A DNA stretch of 64,000 bases from Myxococcota bacterium (GTDB taxonomy: Bacteria > Myxococcota_A > Bradymonadia > UBA7976 > UBA1532): assembly GCA_963169045.1 (NCBI GenBank), contig CAUJDF010000073.1, positions 1 through 64,000 of the forward strand, in the 5' to 3' direction. Below are positions 7,428 to 16,821 of the stretch, piece by piece. The translations under genes were made by a program, and so were the position numbers. The notes beneath the pieces were generated by a model. That model did no database searches and was not told the origin of the DNA. It worked only from the letters and a program-made list of their open reading frames with translations. Position 1 is the first letter of the stretch, and each line of letters begins with the position of its first letter.

Positions 7428-8431
7428 GGCGGTCCCATCCGGACGACCACCTCGGCCCCCTCGCGCACCTCCTGGCAGAGCGTGGGCGAGAGGAGCGCCA
7501 GGTTGGCGTCGGCGTCGTAGGTGTAGGAACGACCCGGATCCATGGCGGGATCCGGCTGTACCGGCAGGAGCATCTCCGCGCCCGCCTGCCGCCGGGCGAA
7601 CAGGCGGACGGTCTCGCCGTCTTCCGGGCGGCGCGACAGCGGACCCGCGGCGCACGGCAGCGCGGCGGGCACCTGCACCGAGAGCGCCTGCGTCAGGCGG
7701 ACCGTGTCGGCGGGCGCGAGCACGCGTCCGCCCGCCAGGCGACCGAACGCGGCGTCGTCGGCGATGCCCAGGTTCACGGCGAACAGCGTCGCCCGCGCGC
7801 CGGTGGCCTCCTCGACGGCGGCGCCGGTCGGATCGGGCGCCGGCGCGTCGGGCGGCCCCGCCGTGAACAGCACCACCGCGCGCGCCGCCTCCCGCGTACC
7901 CGCCTCGCGCTCCTCGAAGAGGTCGCGGGCGGCGCGCAGGCCGAGCGACCAGTCGCGGCCCTCCCCCGTCCCGTGGACCGCCAGCGCGGCGCGCACGTCC
8001 TCTTGCATCGCGTCGAGGTCGACCGGCGCGACGCGGCGGACGCGCCCGTCGAAGAGGACGAGCCCGATCTCGAGATCGAGCCCGCGATCGAGCAGCGCTC
8101 CGACGGCGGCGTTCACTGCCGCCCGTCGCGTCGTGCCCGCCTCGAGCTCCTCGTCCATCGCCGGACCGCAGTCGACCGCGAGGACCAGGCGGGTCGCCTT
8201 CACGTCGGCGGCCGTCAGCACCTGGACCTCGGGCCCGAACTGGCACTCCTCGGGCGTGGCGTCGCAGATCGCGGCGTCGGGCAGGGCCGCGTCGCTCGCC
8301 GCGTCGAGCGCGCCGTCGGCGGCGGCGTCGCCGGCCCCGCCGTCCCGCGCGCCGAAGTCGCGCACGACCAGGCGCGTCTCCGGCACCTCGACGCAGGCCG
8401 TCAGCAGGAGCGCCAGCGCCGCGCGCCTCAT
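7424..8431 (-). CDS. VWA-domain lipoprotein with degenerate metal site
   Basis: A 335-residue protein from ATG 8431, overlapping the stop of the TPR gene (ATGA). The signal peptide ends in LLLTAC, with Cys13 as lipid-anchor residue. An Asp/Ala-rich spacer (residues 25-60) follows. A von Willebrand A domain starts with RLVLAVD (residue 87) and includes GLVLFDGRV, AVVLFTAGPPDAP and TLFAVNLG strands. The usual metal-binding motif DXSXS reads D87-C-G-P-A91, so both Ser ligands are missing. After the VWA domain the protein has about 80 residues of beta-rich sequence with three more Cys residues. Likely located at the outer membrane or cell surface as a protein-binding module. Ligand unknown. Confidence 0.82.
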   Translation of the reverse strand: MRRAALALLLTACVEVPETRLVVRDFGARDGGAGDAAADGALDAASDAALPDAAICDATPEECQFGPEVQVLTAADVKATRLVLAVDCGPAMDEELEAGTTRRAAVNAAVGALLDRGLDLEIGLVLFDGRVRRVAPVDLDAMQEDVRAALAVHGTGEGRDWSLGLRAARDLFEEREAGTREAARAVVLFTAGPPDAPAPDPTGAAVEEATGARATLFAVNLGIADDAAFGRLAGGRVLAPADTVRLTQALSVQVPAALPCAAGPLSRRPEDGETVRLFARRQAGAEMLLPVQPDPAMDPGRSYTYDADANLALLSPTLCQEVREGAEVVVRMGPP

Positions 8432-9357
8432 GGGAACGTCCAGCCGAGGCCGAGGGTGCCGGTGGCGGCCTCCGGGGCGGGGCCGTCGCCGGCGAGCCAC
8501 GCCCAGAGCGCGCCGGCGCCCAGCAGCGCGCCGGTGCCGAACAGCACGTAGCTGACCACCGCGCGCTCTTCGGCGCGGTCGTAGGCCGCCGCCGTGTCGC
8601 GGACCGCCGCGTCGTACTTCTCCGGGCTGGGCGCGACGCGCTGACGATCGAGCGCGCCGTCGCCGTCGCGGACGTCGTCGCGGGCGAGCACGTTGAAGAC
8701 GCCGCCCGCGATGAGGGCGGCCACGCTGCCGCCGGTGAGCCCCCAGGCGAGGGCGCGGCCGCCGCCCTCCGCCGGCGCGACGGCGTCGAGCCAGGGCACG
8801 CGCGCCACGCCCTCCACGCCGGCGAGCACGCCGACCGAGAGCTCGACCCGGACGCCGTCGGGCGCGGTGGCGACGAGGCGGTGCTGGCCCGGCGGGAGCC
8901 GGCGCCACGGCCACGCGCAGCCCTGCGGGGCCAGGCCGAGGTCCGGCAGCTCGACGCGCGCGTCGGGGTGCGCGCCGCAGTCGACGACGAGCGTGCCGTA
9001 GAGGCGGCGCTCGAGATCGGCGACGCGGCGGTCGACCTCGTCGGCGTACTCCGGCGGGAGGCGGTCGACGTCGACGCGCTCGTACGCCTCGAGCGCCGCC
9101 GCACCGTGGCCGAGCTCGTCGTGGCAGCGCGCGATGTTGTAGCGGACGTAGGCGAGCTCCACGTCGCGGCCCTCGAGCTGCTGGAGCAGCCCGGCGACCT
9201 CGTCGTACGCGACGAGCGCGCGCTCGTAGTCGCCCGCCGAGAAGGCCTGCCCCGCCTCCTGGCCGATCTGCCGCACCCGCTTCTCGGGCGCCTGGGCGGC
9301 CCGCGCCGCGCCCGCCAGCAGGACGAGCAGCGCCACCCTGAAGAGCGCCGCGGTCAC
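8428..9357 (-). CDS. Exported TPR-like membrane protein of kinase operon
   Basis: A 309-residue protein. Start GTG 9357 overlaps the kinase stop codon as GTGA and immediately precedes a signal sequence (ALFRVALLVLLAGAARA). Residues 25-110 are TPR-like helices (AFSAGDYERALVAYDEV, LAYVRYNIARCHDELG). Residues 120-190 are a beta-rich, PEGA-like segment (TLVVDCGAHPDARVELPD, GQHRLVATAPDGVRVEL). Two hydrophobic segments follow, AWGLTGGSVAALIAGGVFNVLA and VVSYVLFGTGALLGAGALWAWLA, separated by a charged loop. Proteins of TPR plus PEGA-like plus two membrane helices are common neighbours of Pkn kinases in Myxococcota. The specific role is unknown. Confidence 0.82.
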   Translation of the reverse strand: MTAALFRVALLVLLAGAARAAQAPEKRVRQIGQEAGQAFSAGDYERALVAYDEVAGLLQQLEGRDVELAYVRYNIARCHDELGHGAAALEAYERVDVDRLPPEYADEVDRRVADLERRLYGTLVVDCGAHPDARVELPDLGLAPQGCAWPWRRLPPGQHRLVATAPDGVRVELSVGVLAGVEGVARVPWLDAVAPAEGGGRALAWGLTGGSVAALIAGGVFNVLARDDVRDGDGALDRQRVAPSPEKYDAAVRDTAAAYDRAEERAVVSYVLFGTGALLGAGALWAWLAGDGPAPEAATGTLGLGWTFP

Positions 9358-11324
9358 GGTCCCGGGCCACCCTTCGGCACGAGCTGGATCAGCGGCTCCT
9401 CGGCGGGCGGCGGCTTCGGAACGTCCCGTTTCGGCGTCGGATGCTGGCCTTCGGGCTTGCGCGGCGGCGGGCGCTTGGGGGCCTCGGCCGCGACGCGCAG
9501 GTGCGCCTCGTCGGGGGGCACGCCGTCGGAGCCCGGCGGCGCCTCGACGGCCGCGACCGACGTGGGCGCCGCCCGCGCGCCGGCCGGCTCGACGGGCGCC
9601 TGCTGCGCGCCGGTGGGCTCCACCAGCGCCTCCCACGCGCCGCTCGGCGCGATCGGCGCCTCCCACGGACCGAGCGTGCTGGCCGTCGTGACGGCGTCGG
9701 CGGGCGGCGGCGGCGGCCGGCGCTCGGCGATCTCGGGAGACCCCGGGCGGGCGGCGCGCCACACGGCCCACGCGCTCGCCGAGGCCACCGCCGCGAGGGC
9801 CGCCGCCACCGCGACGAGGCGCAGCGGCGTCCAGCTGCGCGGCGCGCGCGGCATCGGGACCGTCGGCTCGACGACTCGGGGCCGCGGCACCGGCACCCGC
9901 CGTGGCGGCGGCGCGGCGACCATCACCGTCGGCAGCGGCTCCGGATCGGGCTCGACCTCCGCCACCGGCCCCGAGGCCACGCCGGGCTGCGTCGCGCGCA
10001 GCGCCTCGTCCGGCCACGGCACGCCCGACGGCGGCGGCGTGTGCACCACCGTCGGCGGCAGCTCGTCGAAGTCGGCGACGTCGGGCTGCGCGTCCCCGGT
10101 CGGGATCGCCTTCGTGCCGCAGTCGGGCCGCTTGCCATCGCGCAACACGCGCGTGACGCCGGAGCGCGCCGGCATCAGCGGCTCGTCGTCGGCGCGCAGC
10201 GCGCGGGTGCGCCGCTCGCGCAGCTCGATCTCCGACGACGCCGGCTTGCGGTCGCCGTGGACGCGCGTCGCCAGGTCATCGAGCCCGGCGGCGGCGGCGC
10301 TGCGGTCGAGGGCCTCCGCGATCGCCGCCGCCATCGCCGCGCAATCGGGGAAGCGCCGGTCCGGCTGCTTGTCGAGCGCGCGCCGCACGACCGCCTCGAT
10401 CGCCGGCGGCGCGCCGACGTGCGCCGGCAGCGGCGGCACCGGATCCTTCAGGTGGCCGGCGATGATCTCGGCGGTCGTGCCTTCGTACGGCGTCTCGCCG
10501 GCGAGCATCTGGAAGAGCAGCACGCCCACCGCGTACTGGTCGGTCCACGGCCCGACGCGCCCGCGCCCGAGCTGCTCCGGCGCCATGTAGCGCGGCGTCC
10601 CGACCGCCATGCCGGTGCGCGTGAGCGGGGCGCGGCGCGAGTCCTCCTCGTCGCCGAAGAGCGCCTTCACGAGGCCGAAGTCGATCAGCGTGACCTGCGG
10701 AACCGCGTCGTCGATCGCCTGCTCCCCCGAGGGATCGGCCTTGACGCCGATCATCACGTTGCCGGGCTTGATGTCGCGGTGGACGAGGCCGCGCGCGTGC
10801 GGCTCGGCGAGCGCCTCGAGGACGCGCGTCGCCACGCCGGCGGCGAGCTCGAGCGGCAGGCGGTGCCGGCGCCAGAGCACGCCGTCGAGCGACTCGCCGC
10901 GCACCAGCTCCTGCACCATGTAGAGGCGACCGGCCTCGTCTTCGCCGAAGTCGAAGAGCCGCACGATCTGGGGGCTCTTCAGCTCCGCGAGGACGCGCGC
11001 CTCGTGGAAGAACCGCTCGCGCAGCGCAGGATCGGCGGTGCGACGCCCGCTCGGCGGCAGGATCGTCTTGACGGCGACCTCGCGACCGATGGGGTCCTGG
11101 ACGGCGTGGTAGACGGCGCCCATGCCGCCGCTGCCGAGGACGTCGAAGAGCGCGTACCGCCCGACGAGCACGTGACCGAGCAGCGGATCGCCGGGATGCT
11201 CCTCGAGCGTGTCGCGCGGCACCAGCACGCGCCCGTCCCGCCCGCAGCGCGTGCCCAGACCCCCCTGGGCCTCGAACCCGCACTCGGGGCACCGCCAGAT
11301 CGTGGGCTCCGCGCCCGGCCGCAT
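9354..11324 (-). CDS. Pkn-type receptor Ser/Thr protein kinase
   Basis: A 656-residue kinase from ATG 11324, with GAGGGGAG upstream. Residues 10-28 form a short Cys motif (C12-x2-C15-x11-C27), perhaps an incomplete zinc ribbon. The kinase domain covers about 57-340: glycine loop GSGGMG (64-69), catalytic Lys86 in VAVK, HRDIKPGN with Asp184, DFG with Asp215, and a GTPRYMAPEQ activation segment. All key catalytic residues are present. A Pro- and Ala-rich linker of about 150 residues leads to one transmembrane helix at about 501-522, followed by a Pro-rich extracytoplasmic tail of about 130 residues. It is the first gene of four with overlapping starts (kinase, TPR protein, VWA lipoprotein, small lipoprotein), so it probably couples an envelope complex to cytoplasmic phosphorylation. 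Confidence 0.95.
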   Translation of the reverse strand: MRPGAEPTIWRCPECGFEAQGGLGTRCGRDGRVLVPRDTLEEHPGDPLLGHVLVGRYALFDVLGSGGMGAVYHAVQDPIGREVAVKTILPPSGRRTADPALRERFFHEARVLAELKSPQIVRLFDFGEDEAGRLYMVQELVRGESLDGVLWRRHRLPLELAAGVATRVLEALAEPHARGLVHRDIKPGNVMIGVKADPSGEQAIDDAVPQVTLIDFGLVKALFGDEEDSRRAPLTRTGMAVGTPRYMAPEQLGRGRVGPWTDQYAVGVLLFQMLAGETPYEGTTAEIIAGHLKDPVPPLPAHVGAPPAIEAVVRRALDKQPDRRFPDCAAMAAAIAEALDRSAAAAGLDDLATRVHGDRKPASSEIELRERRTRALRADDEPLMPARSGVTRVLRDGKRPDCGTKAIPTGDAQPDVADFDELPPTVVHTPPPSGVPWPDEALRATQPGVASGPVAEVEPDPEPLPTVMVAAPPPRRVPVPRPRVVEPTVPMPRAPRSWTPLRLVAVAAALAAVASASAWAVWRAARPGSPEIAERRPPPPPADAVTTASTLGPWEAPIAPSGAWEALVEPTGAQQAPVEPAGARAAPTSVAAVEAPPGSDGVPPDEAHLRVAAEAPKRPPPRKPEGQHPTPKRDVPKPPPAEEPLIQLVPKGGPGP

Positions 11325-11403
11325 GCGCCGCGCTCCCCTCGCGTGGCGAGCACTGTACCACCACCGGCGCCGTCGGGTGGAGAAGCGCGCCGCGCGGGCG
11401 CGG

Positions 11404-13326
11404 TCAGCCCGTCTCGCGAGCGTGGTGGTTCTCGGCGGGGACCTCGCGGGCGCGCGCGGCGAAGATCGCCTTCATCGAGGCGGGCACGAGCTCCTGGATC
11501 GACCAGGGTACGCCCATCGTGCCGCGCTCGAGCCACTGGTACTCGCCGTCGAGCACCGCGCGGCCGAGCGCGTAGCGCGCCGAGTCGTCGTTGTGCCAGA
11601 GGTCGCGGAAGAGGTGGTCGATGCGCCGCCGCGTGTCCCGGGCGAAGACGTCGGCCAGGACCCGCGCGCTCCGGGCGTCGCCGTGCCCCAGCTCCCCCAT
11701 GCGCGCGGCGCGCGCGACCGCGGCGGTCAGCGCGAAGAGCTCCATCGCGATGTCGACCGCGCGGAAGAGGAACGCCTGCTTGCGCTCGAGCCGGGCGCGA
11801 TACAGCACCATGCCGTGGAAGACCGCGCGCGACAGCCGGCGCGCCGTCCGGTCGGCGTACCGCAGGTGCCGGCTCAGCGTGCCGTGCTCGTTGTAGCGCG
11901 GCCAGCGCGCCCAGCCGATCCACCGGGTCGGGTACCACCACGCGTAGAACAGCGCGATGCGCGGCAAGGCCCGAAGCTTGCGCGCAAGCGTGGCGCGCGG
12001 CTCGATCAGCGCGCCCGCGACCTCGAGGTGCTTGTCGACGGCCTCGCGGGCCATGAACAGGTGCATGATCTCGCTCGCGCCCTCGAAGATGAGGTTGATG
12101 CGCGCGTCGCGGAGCATGCGCTCGACGCCGAGCGGCGGCTCGCCGCGCGCCGCGAGCGACTGCTCGGTCTCGTAGCCGCGGCCGCCGCGGATCTGCAGCG
12201 CCTCGTCCATCGCGCGCCAGTTGCGGGCGGTGTTCCACTCCTTGGCGGCGGCGGCTTCCAGCCGGATGTCGACGTCCTTGCGGTCCGCGAGGTGGCCGAC
12301 GAGGTCGGCGACCGACTCCATGGCAAACGCCCAGGACGCCAGGTCCGACAGGTCGTGGGCGACGGCCTCGTGGCGCCCGATGGGCACGCCCCACTGCACG
12401 CGGGCGTTGCACCACTTGCGGCACATCTCGAGCGCCATCTTGGTCAGACCCGTCGTGGCCGCGGGCAACGTCAGGCGCCCGGTGTTCAGCGTCACGAGCG
12501 CGATCTTCAGCCCGTCGCCCTCGTCCCCGATGAGGTTCTCGCGCGGAATGCGCACGTCGCGGAAGCCGATCTGCGCGTTCGCCAGCGCCCGCAGCCCCAT
12601 GAAACGGCAGCGATGCTCGACCTTCACCCCCGGCCAGCCGGCCTCGACGACGAAGGCGTTGATGCGGCCGTTGCGCGGGTCGCGCGCCATCACGACGAGC
12701 AGCTCGGCCAGCGTGCCGTTGGTGCACCACAGCTTCTCGCCGTTGAGGATCCAGTGTTCCCCGTCGGGCGAGGGCTCGGCGACGCTCTCGAGGCGGCCCG
12801 GGTCCGAGCCCACCGCGGGCTCGGTGAGCGCGAACGCGCTGATGGCGCCGCGCGCGCACCGCGACAGGTACTTCTGCTTGAGCGTCTCGCTGCCGAACAG
12901 CTTCACCGGCTGCGGGACGCCGATCGACTGGTGCGCCGAGAGCAGCGCGGTGACGTTCGCGTCGTGGCTGCCGAGCAGCTTCATCACCTGCACGTACTCG
13001 GGGTGCGTGAGCCCGAGCCCGCCGTACTCCTCGGCGATCTTCATGCCGAACGCGCCGAGGTCGGCCAGCCCCCGGATCACCTTGACCGGGTACTCGCCCG
13101 TCTCATCGATCTTCGCCGGATCGACCTCGTCGCGCAGGAAGCGCTCGAGCCGGTCGTAGAAGCGTCTGAAGTGAGGCCGCTCCGGCTCGTCGAGCGGATA
13201 GGGGAAGACGAGGTCGAGACGCAGGCGCCCGAGGAAGAGGTCGCGGATGAAGCTGGCGCCGCGCCACGCCTTCTCGCGGGAAGCCTCGGCGACCGCCCGC
13301 GACTCGAGCTCCGCATCCGTGGACAT
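11404..13326 (-). CDS. Long-chain-type acyl-CoA dehydrogenase
   Basis: A 640-residue flavoprotein. ATG 13326 is preceded by AAGGGAGGT at good spacing. Residues 75-470 form the classic acyl-CoA dehydrogenase core: GAFGMKIAEEYGGLGL, AISAFALTEPAVGSDPG, WCTNGTLAELLVVMAR and a C-terminal helical domain with QIRGGRGYETE. The likely catalytic base is the Glu in NLIFEGASEIMHLF. The extra C-terminal 170 residues (from WWYPTRWIGW on) resemble the long VLCAD/ACAD9-like form rather than the usual 380-residue enzymes. It would oxidise acyl-CoA to enoyl-CoA in fatty-acid beta-oxidation and pass electrons to ETF. No other beta-oxidation gene is adjacent. It lies 62 bp downstream of a small exported protein gene on the same strand. 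Confidence 0.93.
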   Translation of the reverse strand: MSTDAELESRAVAEASREKAWRGASFIRDLFLGRLRLDLVFPYPLDEPERPHFRRFYDRLERFLRDEVDPAKIDETGEYPVKVIRGLADLGAFGMKIAEEYGGLGLTHPEYVQVMKLLGSHDANVTALLSAHQSIGVPQPVKLFGSETLKQKYLSRCARGAISAFALTEPAVGSDPGRLESVAEPSPDGEHWILNGEKLWCTNGTLAELLVVMARDPRNGRINAFVVEAGWPGVKVEHRCRFMGLRALANAQIGFRDVRIPRENLIGDEGDGLKIALVTLNTGRLTLPAATTGLTKMALEMCRKWCNARVQWGVPIGRHEAVAHDLSDLASWAFAMESVADLVGHLADRKDVDIRLEAAAAKEWNTARNWRAMDEALQIRGGRGYETEQSLAARGEPPLGVERMLRDARINLIFEGASEIMHLFMAREAVDKHLEVAGALIEPRATLARKLRALPRIALFYAWWYPTRWIGWARWPRYNEHGTLSRHLRYADRTARRLSRAVFHGMVLYRARLERKQAFLFRAVDIAMELFALTAAVARAARMGELGHGDARSARVLADVFARDTRRRIDHLFRDLWHNDDSARYALGRAVLDGEYQWLERGTMGVPWSIQELVPASMKAIFAARAREVPAENHHARETG

Positions 13327-13388
13327 GTCGACCTCCCTTCGAAGCGATGCCGCTTCGATAAGAGGCTGAACGCGCTTGACGCGTCGCG

Positions 13389-13931
13389 TCAGGGCTGGCG
13401 GCAGCGCAACGCGAGGGCGGTGAGGGCGCCGCCGGGCTGGTACCACGCCTTGACGCCCCAGGCGATGCCCTCGCGGCCGCAGAGCGCCGGCGGGTGCCAG
13501 CGCGCGCAGGCGGGGCCCGCGATCTCCGAGGGCGCGGCGGGCCCGAGGGTGCCGTCACGCCGGAGCGGCGCCCCCCAGAGGCGCAGGCCGCGCAGCGCGC
13601 CGTCGGGGCCGCTGCACACCTGCAGGCCCGTGACGAAGCGGCCCTCGCCGGCGTCGAGCGTGCGGAAGTCGCCCCACCGCCTCCCGGCGAGCACCTCGCC
13701 CTCGGCGTAGCGCACGCCGAAGCCGCCCAGGGGCGCCTCCACCGCGCGCAGGCCGGCCACCTGGCCGTCCTCGAGGTAGAGCCGCACCTTTCGCAGCGCG
13801 TGGCCCTCGGCGGCCACCGACACGCCGCTCGCCGCGCCCACCGGGCCGGTGGCGTTGCTCCACCGCTCGGCGGCCAGAACCGGCACCGACCACGACAGGG
13901 ACAGCAGGAAGGGGATGACGACGGTACGCAT
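13389..13931 (-). CDS. Small exported protein of unknown function
   Basis: A 180-residue protein from ATG 13931 with a clear signal peptide (MRTVVIPFLLSLSWSVPVLA). The mature part is beta-rich with repeated pattern elements (RKVRLYLEDGQVAGLRAVEA, RFVTGLQVCSGPDGALRGL, LTALALRCR) and four to five Cys residues. The layout, with G-L-x-V-C and L-x-G-L-x-L-W-G, is reminiscent of jacalin or VMO-I-like beta-prism proteins, but this is only an impression. It lies between the histidine kinase gene (47 bp upstream) and the acyl-CoA dehydrogenase gene. Function not assigned. Confidence 0.7.
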   Translation of the reverse strand: MRTVVIPFLLSLSWSVPVLAAERWSNATGPVGAASGVSVAAEGHALRKVRLYLEDGQVAGLRAVEAPLGGFGVRYAEGEVLAGRRWGDFRTLDAGEGRFVTGLQVCSGPDGALRGLRLWGAPLRRDGTLGPAAPSEIAGPACARWHPPALCGREGIAWGVKAWYQPGGALTALALRCRQP

Positions 13932-13977
13932 GCCCGCTGATTCGGCGCGGGGCGCGGCCGGGTCGCCGGGTGGGTCG

Positions 13978-14973
13978 TCAGTTGGCGGCGGGGAGGGTCA
14001 CGGTGAACGTCGCGCCGCGTCCGGGGGCGCTGTCGACGGCCACGCGACCGCCGTGGGCGTCGACGATGCCCTTGACGATGGCGAGGCCGAGGCCGCTGCC
14101 GGCGCGCCGGCCCGGCTCGCTGCGCCAGAAGCGCTCGAACAGGTGCGGCAGCTGGGCGCCATCGATGCCCGGCCCCGTGTCGGCCACGGCGAAGCGCACG
14201 GCGCCGCCCACCTCGTCGACGACGAGCCGGACCGAGCCGCTGTCGGTGAACTTGATCGCGTTGTCCAGCAGATTCGAGAGCGCCTGCACCACGCGGTCGC
14301 GGTCGGCGCGGATGGCGGGCAGCGAGGGCGCCAGCGTCAGCTCGAGCGCCAGACTGCGCCGCTCGGCCTGCTGCCGGAACGCCTCGACCGCCTCGCCCGC
14401 AAGCGCCGCGGGATCGGCCGCGCCCATCCTGAAGGACACGCGCCCCGACTCCATGCGGGTGACGTCGAGCAGGTCGAGGATGAGTCGGTTCATGCGGGAC
14501 ACGGCCCGCTTGATCATGCCGAGCTCTTCGCTCCACCCCTCGCCGCCGGTGTCGCGGATGGCGTCGCTGGCCATGGAGACGATGCTCAGCGGGCTGCGGA
14601 GATCGTGGCTGACGATCGCCAGGACCTCGTCGCGGGCGTGCAGCGCCCGGCGGGCGGCGCGGTCGGCGCGGACGCGAGCGGTGATGTCGCGGCAGACGGC
14701 GACGACGCGGCCGCCGCATGCCTCACCGCTCCAGTGCACGAAGCGCTCGTCGGCCGTGGCGAGACGCGCCTCGAGGTCGAGGCGCCCCCCGCCGGCGGCG
14801 GCGGCGAACGCCTCGCGGACGGCGGCGCGCTCGTCGGGGTGGACGCGGTCCAGCACCGCGGCCAGCGTCCCCCCGGTCGTACCCAGGAGGTCGCGCAGGC
14901 CGGCGGACGGCGTGGCCCGGTCACCGTCGGGTTGCCATTCGAGAATGCCCAGGGCGGCGGCTTCGGAGCTCAT
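13978..14973 (-). CDS. Cytoplasmic PAS-domain sensor histidine kinase
   Basis: A 331-residue protein from ATG 14973, with GGGAGGAGAGG upstream. Residues 1-105 are a PAS-like sensor domain (GILEWQPD, VLDRVHPDERAAVREAF, GGRVVAVCRDITAR). The dimerisation helix carries the phospho-accepting His123 in IVSHDLRSPL. The ATPase has N-box LLDNAIKF, G1 DTGPGI and G2 GSGLGLAIV. No transmembrane helix is present, so it senses a cytoplasmic signal or partner. There is no receiver or response regulator next to it: an orphan kinase, common in myxobacteria. It starts 32 bp after the sigma factor gene, so sigma factor and kinase may be one transcription unit, which makes regulation of the same process plausible. 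Confidence 0.93.
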   Translation of the reverse strand: MSSEAAALGILEWQPDGDRATPSAGLRDLLGTTGGTLAAVLDRVHPDERAAVREAFAAAAGGGRLDLEARLATADERFVHWSGEACGGRVVAVCRDITARVRADRAARRALHARDEVLAIVSHDLRSPLSIVSMASDAIRDTGGEGWSEELGMIKRAVSRMNRLILDLLDVTRMESGRVSFRMGAADPAALAGEAVEAFRQQAERRSLALELTLAPSLPAIRADRDRVVQALSNLLDNAIKFTDSGSVRLVVDEVGGAVRFAVADTGPGIDGAQLPHLFERFWRSEPGRRAGSGLGLAIVKGIVDAHGGRVAVDSAPGRGATFTVTLPAAN

Positions 14974-15005
14974 GGCCCCTCTCCTCCCGGGCGGACCGCC
15001 GGCGG

Positions 15006-16547
15006 TCAGCCCTCGCCGCCCTCGAGGTAGGCCTTGAGCGCCTGGCTCTCCTGGGCCCGCCGGAGCTTGCGCAGCGCCTGCATCTGGATCTGCCGGATGC
15101 GCTCGCGGGTCAGGTCGAACACTTCGCCCACCTCCTCGAGGGTGTGGTTGCGATCGACTCCGATGCCGAAGCGCAGGCGGAGGATGCGTGCTTCTCGCGG
15201 CGTGAGCGCGGTGTCGAGGAGCTGGTTCGTCTCGGTGCTCATCAGGCGCGCCGCGGTGGACGCGTCGGGCGACGGCTTGCTGTCGTCCTCGATGAGGTCG
15301 CCGAGTCGGCCGTCCTCGCCGACGGGCGTCTCGAGCGAGAGCGTCGTGTGGTTGGCCTCGATGGCGCGCAGCACCTGCTCCTCGGTGAGCTCGAGGTGCG
15401 CGGCCAGCTCGCGGGGTTCGGGCCGGCGACCGAGCGCGCGCTCCAGCTCCTTCGCGCCGCGGGCGATGCGGCTCATCATCTCGACCATGTGGACCGGGAC
15501 GCGCACGGTGCGCGCCTGGTCGGCGATGGCGCGAGTGATCGCCTGCCGGATCCACCACGTGGCGTAGGTGCTGAACTTGAAGCCGCGCCGGTGCTCGAAC
15601 TTGTCGACGGCGCGCACGAGGCCGATGGTGCCCTCCTGGACGAGGTCGAGCAGGCTCATGCCGCGGTTGAGGTAGCGCTTGGCGATGCTCACCACGAGGC
15701 GCAGGTTCGCCAGCGTCATGTCGTTGCGGGCGCGCTCGAGGGCACGGGCATTGCGCCGCGCCGACACGACGAGCGCGTGCAGCTCTTCGGCCTCCATGCC
15801 GGCGTGCGACTCGAGCTCCTCGACGCGCTCGCGGGCGCGCAGCGCGCTGCGGGCGAGCTCGGCCCAGGACGCGGCCGTGAGGCCCGAGGCCGGATTCGGC
15901 GCGCCGCCCTTCACCAGCCTGTCGGCGGGCACGCCGGCCATCGTCTCGCACTCGCGCACGAGCGTCCGCTTGTCGCGGATCTCGGCGTCGATGGCGCCGA
16001 GCTCGTCGACGATGCGCTCGACCACCGGCCAGCTCACGTTCATGCGCTCGTAGAGCGCGCGGAGCTCGTGGAGATAGTCGCGGTTCTTGCGGCGATCGGT
16101 GCGCGTGACGCGCCGCGACGTGCGACGGCGGGCGCGCTCGACGCGGGCCATCTCGACCGAGAGCGTGTCGAGGCGATCGAGGCCCGAAAGGCCGCTCTCG
16201 GGGTCGGGGGTGCCGTTCGAGCCGTCGACGATCTCGCGCAGCGAGAAGTCGCCGCGGCGCACCTTCTTGGGGAGGTCGATCAGACCGCGCACGCCGGCGT
16301 GGGTGGAGAGCACGCACTCCAGGACCCCTTCGCGGGCGGTCTCGATGCGCTGGGCGATCTCGACCTCCTGCTCGCGGGTCAGCAGCTCCACCCGGCCGAT
16401 CTGCGAGAGGTAGGTGCCGGTCGCGTCGAGCTCGCCGGGCTCCCGACGGCGCAGCTCGCCGTCGCGGGTGTACACGGGCTCGCGGGCCTTGCGCACCGGG
16501 CGCTCCCGGTCGTCCAGGATCTCCGAGGGAGTGGCGTCTCTACGCAA
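15006..16547 (-). CDS. RpoD-like sigma-70 factor (group 1/2)
   Basis: A 513-residue sigma factor. I prefer TTG 16547 because GAGGAGG sits six bases upstream; GTG 16562 in frame is an alternative but covers that Shine-Dalgarno sequence. Region 1.2 lies at 40-72 ([20 protein letters not shown]), a non-conserved Arg/Glu-rich insert at 75-270, region 2 at 279-350 ([29 protein letters not shown]), region 3 at 352-425 and region 4 at 447-500 with the helix-turn-helix [19 protein letters not shown]. Region 1.1 is absent, which favours a group 2 alternative factor over the primary sigma. The insert between 1.2 and 2 is nearly as long as in primary sigmas. The downstream gene is a histidine kinase. 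Confidence 0.93.
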   Translation of the reverse strand: MRRDATPSEILDDRERPVRKAREPVYTRDGELRRREPGELDATGTYLSQIGRVELLTREQEVEIAQRIETAREGVLECVLSTHAGVRGLIDLPKKVRRGDFSLREIVDGSNGTPDPESGLSGLDRLDTLSVEMARVERARRRTSRRVTRTDRRKNRDYLHELRALYERMNVSWPVVERIVDELGAIDAEIRDKRTLVRECETMAGVPADRLVKGGAPNPASGLTAASWAELARSALRARERVEELESHAGMEAEELHALVVSARRNARALERARNDMTLANLRLVVSIAKRYLNRGMSLLDLVQEGTIGLVRAVDKFEHRRGFKFSTYATWWIRQAITRAIADQARTVRVPVHMVEMMSRIARGAKELERALGRRPEPRELAAHLELTEEQVLRAIEANHTTLSLETPVGEDGRLGDLIEDDSKPSPDASTAARLMSTETNQLLDTALTPREARILRLRFGIGVDRNHTLEEVGEVFDLTRERIRQIQMQALRKLRRAQESQALKAYLEGGEG

Positions 16548-16671
16548 CGGGGTCCTCCTCACGTGCTCGCCCGGCGGTGTCGATGGCGGGCGAATCTGTC
16601 CGGGGCTGGATCGGCGGCCTGACGCCGACGTCGGACTCGGGCAGGGAGAGAATTGCGAACCGGTCGCGCGC

Positions 16672-16700
16672 ACCCTACCATTTCGAGCCCGCCGCATCAA
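16672..16700 (-). promoter_or_regulatory. Possible vegetative promoter of the sigma factor gene
   Basis: On the minus strand TTGATG (16700-16695), 17 bases, then TAGGGT (16677-16672) resembles a -35/-10 pair. The -10 is degenerate, as is common in GC-rich myxobacteria. A transcript starting near 16665 would have a leader of about 118 bases. The whole gap 16548-16821 contains no gene and probably holds this promoter plus the 5' leader. Confidence 0.3.
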
Positions 16701-16821
16701 CCTCAGGGCCGGCGGGCGTTCTTCCACGCCCGTGTCGTTTGCCCTGGATTCCCCGAGGCCAGAGCTCGGGAGCCGCTTTAAGACGCGCGAGCGCGTTCCG
16801 CGGTTGCAGCGCGCCCGCGCC

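Noticed and set aside
11346-11360. GG-N10-GC sequence like a sigma-54 promoter ahead of the kinase gene
   Set aside because: Transcription would start within the Shine-Dalgarno sequence, leaving a leader of about ten bases, and the flanking consensus bases are poor.
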